Below, piece by piece: positions 1 through 5,552 of a DNA stretch of 5,552 nucleotides. The notes beneath the pieces were generated by a model. The model was not told the origin of the DNA. It searched no databases and worked only from the letters and a program-made list of their open reading frames with translations. The position numbers and the translations under genes are program-made. The stretch is taken from positions 1-5,552 of the forward strand of contig JAQUZI010000030.1 of the NCBI GenBank assembly GCA_028691405.1, in the 5' to 3' direction. How positions within the stretch are numbered: position 1 is the stretch's first letter; every line of letters starts with the position of its first letter. The DNA comes from Minisyncoccota bacterium. Its GTDB lineage: Bacteria > Patescibacteriota > Minisyncoccia > UBA6257 > JAKLIH01.

Positions 1-491
1 CCTTTAACATTTACAGGTGCGTTAGTATATGATGTTTCTTCTTTAGGATTTATCATTTCAATTTGAGGTGGCAGTAACATTAAAGAAGCTTGCCAAACAA
101 CAAAAGCTAAAACTAAAACACCAATAACAAAAATTAAAAACTTCTTAACATCAAAATGCTTTACCTTCATTTTCTCTGTTGCATTTTCAATTGTTGTTAC
201 TTTGCCAACATTAAACTTATCTGATCTATTTTCATAAAAATATTTATCAAAAGTACCAACTACTTCTTTTGTATCTAAATCAACACACTCACAATATTTA
301 GAAATAATACCTCTAATATATATTTTAGGAGGTAATTTTTCAAATCTTTCATTTTCTAAATTATCTAATATTGTTTTTTTAATCTTAGTCATTTCTTCTA
401 ATTTTTCCAAACTCAAACCCTTCTCTTCTCGTTTTTCACGAAGAAAATCACCAAAACTAAAAACATTTTTTCGATTTTCTTTATCTGCCAT
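1..491 (-). CDS. RodZ-like protein: cytoplasmic HTH, one TM helix, outer domain (3' end missing)
   Basis: The reading frame is open from ATG (491-489) to the window edge, giving 163 residues plus part of a Gly codon; the C-terminus lies outside. Residues about 12-85 look like the RodZ-type helix-turn-helix (HTH_25): 'FGDFLREKREEKGLSLEKL', then 'TKIKKTILDNLENERFEKLP', then 'IYIRGIISKYCE', which matches the family's 'LP..vY.RGflr.Y' pattern. A basic linker (about 105-117) precedes one hydrophobic helix (about 118-140). The outside part begins 'PPQIEMINPKEETSY', resembling the start of an Ig-like or DUF4115-type domain. RodZ proteins link the MreB cytoskeleton to the membrane, and in minimal genomes such proteins may instead be membrane-anchored regulators. 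Trp133 is encoded by TGG (93-95), and no TGA occurs in frame. It lies 10 nt after ftsK, so co-transcription is likely. I see no Shine-Dalgarno motif. Family assignment is fairly sure; exact function is not. Confidence 0.8.
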   Translation of the reverse strand, partial: MADKENRKNVFSFGDFLREKREEKGLSLEKLEEMTKIKKTILDNLENERFEKLPPKIYIRGIISKYCECVDLDTKEVVGTFDKYFYENRSDKFNVGKVTTIENATEKMKVKHFDVKKFLIFVIGVLVLAFVVWQASLMLLPPQIEMINPKEETSYTNAPVNVK

Positions 492-501
492 ATTCGTAAT
501 T

Positions 502-2679
502 TTAATTTATTTCATTATCATCTTCCTCGACTTCCATCGGGTTTTCTTCTTGTATAAATACTTCTCTTGGTTTAGATCCATTAGCTGGACCAACAATTCC
601 TCTTTCTTCCATCATATCTATAATCTTAGCTGCTCGGCCATAACCTAAACCTAATCTTCTTTGTAACATAGATGTTGATGCTTTTTGATATTGTTTTACA
701 ACTTCAACCGCTTCTTCATATTTTTCATCTTCTTCAGAAGAGTATTGATCAAAATCAATCATCCCTCCACCTGAAGAATTAACTTCACCATTTTCAGAAC
801 CAACCCCATGTTTAACTTCAAAATTAATTGCTTCAATTACAGCCACATCTTGATTTTTAATAAAATCAACAACTGCTTTAATTTCACTATCAGAAACAAA
901 AGAACCTTGTAATCTCCTTGGCTTACCATTATCAGGAGTAATATACATCAAATCACCATTTCCTAATAATTTTTCAGCCCCACTTGTGTCTAAAACCGTC
1001 CTAGAATCAATTTGAGATGCAACCTGAAAAGATACACGAGATGTAATATTAGCCTTAATTAGACCGGTTATAACCTCAACTGAAGGCCTTTGAGTGGATA
1101 TAACCAAATGAATACCAACAGCACGAGCTAATTGAGCAATTCTAACAATTGCTGCTTCTAAATCACGCCCATAACTCATCATTAAATCAGCTAATTCATC
1201 AACTACAATAACAATGTATGGCATTATATCCTTCCCTGATTTTTTCATTATTTTATTATACCCTCTAATATCAAAAACTTTTTTAGCTTGCAATTCTTCC
1301 AATCTTGCTTCCATTGTAGAAATAGCTCATCTTAAAGCTGGTAATGCTTTTTTATTATCTGTAATAACTGGTGTAATTAAATGTGGTATTCCCTCATAAT
1401 GAGATAATTCAACTCTCTTTGGATCAATCATAATAAATTTCAATTGATCAGGTGCATTACGATATAGTAATGATAAAATAAAAGAATGTAACCCAACTGA
1501 TTTACCTGTACCGGTAGCACCAGCAATTAACAAATGAGGCATTTTAGCTAAATCACCATAAATAGGTTCATTCGCGACATTACGCCCAACTGGAAACAAT
1601 AAATCTTTATCTGATTTTTGAAAAACCTCGGTTGATAATAAATTACGTAACCTTACTGTTGCTACTGCTTTATTTGGTACTTCAATTCCAACTAATGACT
1701 TACCTGGTATTGGTGCTTCAATTCTAATTGGATGAGCAGCCAAAGCTAAAGCTAAGTCATTATGCAACCCAGTAATTTTAGATAATTTAGTTCCTTCTGC
1801 TGGTTTTAATGTATATTGTGTAACTGTTGGACCAATACAAACATCACACATCTCAACATTAACATTGAAATTCTCTAAAGTCCTTTGAACAATATTAGCA
1901 TTTGCTCTAACATTACCAACTGTTGGTTTTCCCGTTTGATTCTCTAATAAATCTAATGGTGGTAATTTATAGTTTTCTATTTTTTGCTTATTCAATAATT
2001 CAACCTCCTTGATTTTTTCTTCATCTCCATTTAATATATTAATCTTATTATTCCTAGGAATCCTTTCAACTTTTTCTTCTTTTTTATCTTCTCTTAAATC
2101 AATCACTTCTTCTTCCTCCTCTTCATATTCTTCTTCATCTTTATTTCTTCTTCTAAACAAACCTAAAATAGAAGATAAAATATTTAAATTAAATTGAGCT
2201 TCAGTCGCAACAATAACACCCGAAATAAACAAGCCTAATAAAATAGCAAAGCCAGCATAAATACCAAACACTCTTTCAACTGCTCCAAATAATTTACCTA
2301 AATATCCACCGGTCATTGGATTAATAAGATCAACCATACCCAAAAAACCAAAAATTGACATTATTAATCCACTAATCGTAAAAATATAATTAGGATTTTT
2401 CTCACGACGAGAATACAAAAAACGAACTGCCATAAGCAAAAAACAAAATGGTATTAAATAATATCCAATACCAAACAAACTATAAAATACTTTAAAAATA
2501 AACTTACCACCTATTCCTGCTTGAGAAAAAACACTTAAACTAAATATCAAAAACAAACAAAACATAAAAATTGAAGCTATCCCTCTTTTAACTTCACTTT
2601 TCAAGTCTCTAAAAGGATTAGTTAAATGTAAATCTAATTGTTCTTTCTCTTTTTTTGTATTTTTCTTTTTTGCCATCAT
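502..2679 (-). CDS. ftsK: DNA translocase FtsK, with one in-frame UGA read as Trp
   Basis: FtsK is the septum-anchored motor that pumps chromosome termini apart and activates XerCD recombination. The full product is 725 residues, typical of compact FtsK/SpoIIIE proteins. It has four predicted membrane segments (about 34-56, 62-87, 98-118, 137-158) and a short, strongly acidic linker (181-200). The alpha/beta motor follows, with Walker A GATGTGKS (387-394), IMIDPKRVEL (416-425) and Walker B IVIVVDELADL (489-499). The STQRPSVEVITGLIKANI signature starts near 528. A C-terminal gamma winged helix (about 654-709: 'STSMLQRRLGLGYGRAAKI', 'GIVGP', 'GSKPREV') reads KOPS-type DNA signals. TGA at 1327-1329 is residue 451, in 'ALR-W-AISTME', where FtsK proteins usually have Trp ('ALRW.V.EMERR'). 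It falls between Walker A and Walker B, so a standard-code product would be dead. It ends with TAA at 502-504. The start is the first of two adjacent ATGs (2679 or 2676); no Shine-Dalgarno decides between them. Confidence 0.96.
1327..1329 (-). other. In-frame UGA, read as Trp451 of FtsK
   Basis: The codon after 'ITDNKKALPALR' is TGA. The frame continues without a shift through 'AISTMEARLEEL' into the rest of the motor. FtsK/SpoIIIE relatives normally carry Trp here, next to the 'EMERRY' helix. This is one of the two strongest sites for UGA=Trp. Confidence 0.93.
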
Positions 2680-2740
2680 ATATATATTTACTTTTTTACT
2701 AAAAATATCTTACCAAAATTTCAATAAAATAACAATACAG

Positions 2741-3355
2741 CTAAGCCCCAATTAAAACCCGTGTAATCAAGCTAACTACAAATTGAATTGGCCCAAATCC
2801 ATAGAATATAACCAACATTAAAAACAACATTCCAAATCTATTTAATGCTGTTTCTACATTTGGATTGTTTAAAAAATAGAATAATATTTTAGAACCATCC
2901 AATGGTGGAATTGGTAATAAATTAAATATCACCCATAAGATATTTAAATAAACAACCATTATTAATACACTAATAACATTTGAAGGCATTCCAATAAAAC
3001 CATTTAAACGAATAATTATTGCCACTAAACAAGCTAACATTAAATTAGATAATGGCCCGAACAAAGCAATAATTGCCATATCTTTTTTTGGATTTTTTAA
3101 ATTATATGGATTAACTGGAACTGGTTTAGCTCAACCAAATATGATTGGTCTTGAATTAGTTGCTTTTGCTAATAAAATCATAATTACCGGTACTAATATT
3201 GTTCCGATCATGTCTATATGTTTTAAAGGATTCAAACTCAACCTTCCATATTTTTCAGCGGTATCATCTCCCAACATCTTAGCTGCATGCCCATGTGAAA
3301 CTTCATGCAAAACTAAAGAAAAGAAAATGATTGTAAAATTTAAAATTAAATCCAT
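2741..3355 (-). CDS. M50 (site-2 type) membrane metalloprotease, with one in-frame UGA read as Trp
   Basis: This is a zinc-dependent intramembrane protease of the compact S2P/M50 class, 204 residues, without a PDZ domain. The zinc motif HEVSH is at residues 17-21, in the first membrane helix. 'GDDTAEKYGRLSLNPLKHID' (29-48) is the usual family signature. 'FGWAKPVPVNPYNL' (about 73-86) contains the UGA-encoded Trp75. 'LFGPLSNL' (98-105) and the second active-site motif 'NLLPIPPLDGSKI' (145-157, Asp153 as zinc ligand) follow. About five or six hydrophobic segments put it in the cytoplasmic membrane. Substrates cannot be told from the sequence; members cleave membrane-bound regulators or remnant signal peptides. 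The UGA separates HExxH from the Asp ligand, so both halves are needed. Trp141 uses TGG. The stop is TAG (2741-2743). It begins 40 nt after the methyltransferase stop and ends 61 nt before ftsK. No clear Shine-Dalgarno. Confidence 0.94.
3131..3133 (-). other. In-frame UGA, read as Trp75 of the M50 protease
   Basis: The frame reads 'SRPIIFG-(UGA)-AKPVPVNPYNL'. The family consensus at this place is 'FGWAKPVPVNP', with a near-invariant Trp. Together with FtsK residue 451 this is the strongest support for UGA=Trp; Gly here would break a well-kept motif. Confidence 0.95.
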
Positions 3356-3395
3356 AGTATTTATTTATTTTGATTTTTTTAAAAAATATGTTAAA

Positions 3396-4115
3396 TTAGC
3401 CTTTAGAGGCAATAATATATATATTCCTTTTAATTCCTTTTTTATCAACAGTATAGCCTTTATCACATATATTAAAGCCTGCTTTTTTAAACAAATTAGC
3501 TATTTCTTTTAATGAAAATATATGTAAATATCTAGTTCCTAAATTAGCATCTCCAACACAAAAAGGAATAGTTAAATCATTTACATCCATTTCTGATATT
3601 TTTAAAAATGATTTAATATTATTGATAGCATGTTGTTTAAAACTATAATGTTTAGATGTATTTTTAACTAATCATACTGTTAATATTAGTTTACCACCTT
3701 TTTTAAGTGTTCTCAAGCATTCTTTTAAAAACAAAATGCGATAATTATATGATGGTATATGTTGTAAAACAGCGATAGAAACAATCTTATCAAATTCATT
3801 ATCTTTAAATGGTAGATTTAAAGCATCTGCCTCAATAAACCGATATTGATTTTCAGCATGTAATTTCCTTGCTTCTAATAATAATTTATAACTATTATCA
3901 ACACCAATATATTCAACCTTTTTGTCTTTCAAAACATCAAATAATCTTCCATTTCCACAACCTAAATCTAATACTTTATCTCCAGAACCAATATAATCTA
4001 TCAAAAAATTAAGATCACTTCAAAAACCAATCCTAGTTTTTGAAAAAGAAACCGCTACTTTTTCATAAAATTCTTTACTATATTTTAATAAATAATCTGC
4101 ATAAGTTTTTTTCAT
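3396..4115 (-). CDS. Trm9/ALKBH8-like SAM methyltransferase (probable tRNA wobble-uridine), two in-frame UGAs read as Trp
   Basis: This is a class I SAM methyltransferase of 239 residues. Motif I is VLDLGCGNGR (48-57), the acidic end of beta 2 is Asp73 in 'GVDNS', and 'EADALNLPF' (95-103) and 'FDKIVSIAVLQHI' (108-120) follow. Several parts resemble Trm9 and the ALKBH8 methyltransferase domain rather than a generic enzyme. These are the N-terminal 'FYEKVAVSFSKTR' (16-28), 'SIAVLQH' against Trm9 'SIAVIHH', the late 'RYLHIFSLKEIANLF' (195-209) against 'RYYHLY..GELE.L', and a C-terminal 'KRNIYIIASK'. Trm9 methyl-esterifies cm5U34 to mcm5U34 in tRNA. The divergent neighbour is Elp3, which makes cm5U, so the context supports this role. 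The two TGAs encode Trp32 ('GF-W-SDLNFL') and Trp148 ('LILTV-W-LV'), both Trp sites in relatives. The stop is TAA (3396-3398). ATG at 4115 is chosen because a homologous N-terminus starts there; a possible AGGA ribosome site lies 6 nt upstream. The substrate is inferred, not shown. Confidence 0.9.
3672..3674 (-). other. In-frame UGA, read as Trp148 of the methyltransferase
   Basis: The codon follows 'KKGGKLILTV', at the end of the strand after the conserved Gly-Gly turn. Relatives commonly have 'LTVWN' or 'YCWA' here. The frame then runs on without interruption to the C-terminal Trm9-like block and a TAA stop. Confidence 0.88.
4020..4022 (-). other. In-frame UGA, read as Trp32 of the methyltransferase
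   Basis: The frame reads 'FSKTRIGF-(UGA)-SDLNFLIDYI' just before SAM motif I. Trm9 proteins have 'STRYKPWP' at the same place, so Trp is the expected residue. With the standard code the start of the gene would be lost, and only a TTG-initiated fragment would remain. Confidence 0.9.
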
Positions 4116-4116
4116 A

Positions 4117-5552
4117 ATGGATCCTAAAACTGTTATAACTGAATTAATTAAATTCAAACCAAAAGACAAGAATGCTATTGAGATATTTAAACACAAATTG
4201 TGTAAAAAATATAATCTCAATGTAATATATAATAGTGAATTACTATCATTCTATCAAACTTTAGTAAAAAATCAAACTATTAAACCCAATGATAGTTTAA
4301 AGAAACTTTTAATAAGTAAAAACGCTAGATCCCTTTCTGGCGTATCTGTTATCACCCTATCAAGCAAGCCCTATCCTTGTCCAGGCAATTGTCTTTACTG
4401 CCCAACTCAAAAATCAGTCCCTAAAAGTTATTTAGATAATGAACCAGCCATATTAAGAGCTATTCGTCATAAATACCAACCTGAACCCCAAGTAAAAGAA
4501 AGAATTAAAGTATTAAATCTTAATGGCCATCCAACTGATAAATTAGAAATAATAATAATTGGTGGAACATTCTCTTTTTTCAGCAAAAACTATCAAACAA
4601 ATTTCATTAAAAAAATATTTGATACTTGCAATGAAAAAAAATCAACAACATTAGAACAAGCTCAAAAATTAAATGAAAAAGCAAAAAACAGAATTATTGG
4701 TTTAACGATTGAAACAAGACCAGATTTCATTAACAACAAAGAAATACAACATCTTAGGAAACTAGGTGTTACCCGAGTTGAAATTGGTGTTCAAAGTATC
4801 TATAACGATATTTTAAAACAAAACAGACGTGGTCATCCAGTTGAAACAACAATTGAAGCCACTAAGCTATTAAAAGATGCTGGTTTTAAAGTATGTTATC
4901 ATATGATGCCAAATCTTTATGGCTCAAATACAAAAAAAGATCTTCAAATGTTTAAACAACTTTTTTCAGATCAAAACTTCCAACCAGATATGTTAAAAAT
5001 ATATCCCTGTATGGTCATGAAAGAAGCTGATTTATATGAAATATATAAACAAAACCTATACAAACCATATAATTACAAAACTTTAGCAAAATTATTAAAA
5101 AACATTCTTGTAATCCTACCAACATATGTAAGAGTTCAAAGATTAATAAGAGATATTCCCGCTCAAAGTGTTGTTGGCGGTGTAAGAATATCTAATTTAA
5201 GAGAAATTATTGAAAGAGAATTAAGAGAAGAAAATAAAAAAGTATGAGAAATTAGATTTAGAGAAATAAAAGATGAATGAAAAAAAGACACAAAATTAAA
5301 AATGTTTAGAATTGATTACAATGCTAGTGACGGTAAAGAAATCTTTTTAAGCTTTGAGGATAAAAATCGTGAAAAAATATATAGCTTACTTAGACTTCGT
5401 ATCCCTTCAGAAACAAAACCAGTAATTAAAGCATTAGAAAATTCAGCTATTATCCGTGAAGTTCACACCTATGGAAAACAAATAAAAATAGCAAAGAAAA
5501 ACCCTAGTGCTCAACACCAAGGATTAGGCAAACAGCTAATAAAAGAAGCTGA
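4117..5552 (+). CDS. elp3: Elp3: tRNA U34 carboxymethyl-type radical SAM/acetyltransferase, two in-frame UGAs (3' end missing)
   Basis: Elp3 uses a radical SAM centre and acetyl-CoA to add a carboxymethyl-type group to wobble U34 of tRNA. 478 residues are visible; relatives are about 520-550, so only the end of the GNAT domain is outside. The N-terminal tRNA-contact region (1-70) leads into 'RSLSGV' (71-76). The radical SAM iron-sulphur motif is CPGNCLYC (Cys88, Cys92, Cys95). Further core motifs are 'IIIGGTFSF' (146-154), 'GLTIETRPD' (195-203), 'TRVEIGVQSIY' (219-229), 'HMMPNL' (262-267), 'PDMLKIYPC' (290-298) and 'RDIPAQSVVGG' (345-355). After UGA at 377 and 388 the frame continues into the acetyltransferase half: 'NASDGKEIFLSFED' (402-415), 'LLRLRIP', 'IIREVHTYG' (445-453) and the acetyl-CoA loop 'QHQGLGKQL' (466-474). 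ATG 4117 fits the homologous start ('ITELIKFKPK'); no Shine-Dalgarno is seen. It is head-to-head with the Trm9-like gene, 1 nt apart. The usual Cys-rich linker after residue 370 has lost its cysteines. Confidence 0.95.
4122..4125 (-). promoter_or_regulatory. Possible Shine-Dalgarno (AGGA) for the methyltransferase
   Basis: On the minus strand AGGA sits 6 nt before the ATG at 4115. It is antisense to codons 2-3 of elp3, so the site is inside the divergent gene. It is the only Shine-Dalgarno-like match among the five starts, and four bases in an AT-rich sequence can occur by chance. Confidence 0.35.
4132..4162 (-). promoter_or_regulatory. Weak candidate promoter for the methyltransferase, inside the elp3 5' end
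   Basis: The minus strand carries TATAAC (4137-4132, 5 of 6 to the -10 consensus), with TTGGTT (4162-4157) as a poor -35 box at a 19-nt spacing. The transcript would start only a few bases before the AGGA/ATG. If the gene has its own promoter it must overlap elp3 coding sequence, because only one base separates the genes. AT-rich DNA gives such matches by chance. Confidence 0.2.
5245..5247 (+). other. In-frame UGA, probably Trp377 of Elp3
   Basis: The codon follows 'REENKKV' and precedes 'EIRFREIKDE', the joint between the radical SAM and acetyltransferase halves. That the frame continues is certain from the Elp3 sequence after it. The position is not a known conserved Trp, so this site supports readthrough of UGA but says little about which amino acid is inserted. 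Confidence 0.8.
5278..5280 (+). other. In-frame UGA, probably Trp388 of Elp3
   Basis: The frame reads 'EIKDE-(UGA)-KKDTKLKMFRIDY' in the variable linker just before the acetyltransferase domain. As at residue 377, it shows UGA is not a stop here, but the residue identity rests on the other genes. Confidence 0.8.

Noticed and set aside
2009..2197. Plus-strand Ser-rich open frame
   Set aside because: It is the antisense of FtsK's acidic Glu-rich linker (residues 181-200) and flanks; low complexity explains it.
2707..2735. Promoter before ftsK (TTGTTA, 17-nt spacer, TAAGAT on the minus strand)
   Set aside because: Both boxes match only 4 of 6 in a 61-nt, strongly AT-rich gap; this is at chance level, so I do not annotate it.
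3374..3386. T7/A6 inverted repeat after the methyltransferase stop, as a terminator
   Set aside because: It is only A and T with no GC stem or loop, so it would form a weak hairpin; such tracts are common in this AT-rich DNA.
3141..3512. Plus-strand open frame across the M50 and methyltransferase genes
   Set aside because: It is the shadow of two well-supported minus-strand genes, and its product shows no family features.
502..4115. Broken genes: FtsK, M50 and the methyltransferase as pseudogenes
   Set aside because: Every interruption is a TGA replacing one codon, with family sequence intact on both sides. No TAA, TAG, insertion or deletion occurs. Decay or sequencing error would not choose only TGA at conserved Trp sites.
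4116..4220. A longer methyltransferase start, at 4220
   Set aside because: The extra 35 residues are the antisense of elp3's first codons and resemble nothing at Trm9 N-termini; ATG 4115 starts the family-like part.
1327..5280. UGA as glycine (Gracilibacteria/Absconditabacteria code)
   Set aside because: The FtsK, M50 and two methyltransferase sites are Trp positions in these families; Gly fits none of them well. The two Elp3 sites alone could not decide.
1327..5280. UGA as selenocysteine
   Set aside because: The sites are not at catalytic Cys positions, occur in unrelated housekeeping proteins, and I see no consistent hairpin following them.

Overview
The window is an AT-rich stretch of a bacterial chromosome, tightly packed and co-oriented. 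It holds five protein genes and no RNA genes, mobile elements or CRISPR. Four of the five are cut into pieces by in-frame TGA codons when read with the standard code. There are six such TGAs and no in-frame TAA, TAG or frameshift. At four of them the protein family has a conserved tryptophan: FtsK after 'ALR', the M50 protease in 'FGWAKPVPV', and two sites in the methyltransferase. The organism therefore appears to read UGA as Trp (translation table 4). The only UGG Trp codons I find are one in the RodZ-like gene and one in the M50 gene. All three stops seen are TAA or TAG.

Layout. Minus strand, from right to left in transcription order: a Trm9/ALKBH8-like SAM methyltransferase (3396-4115), a compact M50 site-2-type membrane protease (2741-3355), the DNA translocase FtsK (502-2679), and a RodZ-like HTH/single-TM protein that runs off the left edge (1-491). 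Gaps are 40, 61 and 10 nt, so they may form one operon. Plus strand: an Elp3 radical-SAM/acetyltransferase gene starts at 4117 and runs off the right edge. It diverges from the methyltransferase with a single base between the two start codons.

How the genes fit together. Elp3 makes the 5-carboxymethyl-type modification on wobble uridine 34 of tRNA. Eukaryotic Trm9/ALKBH8 methyl-esterifies that same product. A head-to-head Elp3/Trm9-like pair suggests a two-gene bacterial cm5U to mcm5U pathway. In a UGA=Trp genome, tRNA-Trp must have a UCA anticodon whose U34 should read A and G but not pyrimidines, so this pair could also support the altered code. FtsK, the RodZ-like protein and the protease are membrane functions linked to division, shape and proteolysis.

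Taxon. The Elp3 sequence style, the compact FtsK followed by an HTH/TM protein, and the AT-rich packed layout look to me most like Patescibacteria (CPR). This is from memory, with no database search. The recoded Patescibacteria I know of (Absconditabacteria, Gracilibacteria) read UGA as Gly, which fits these sites poorly. A UGA=Trp member, or an unusual Mollicutes-related lineage, would be noteworthy.
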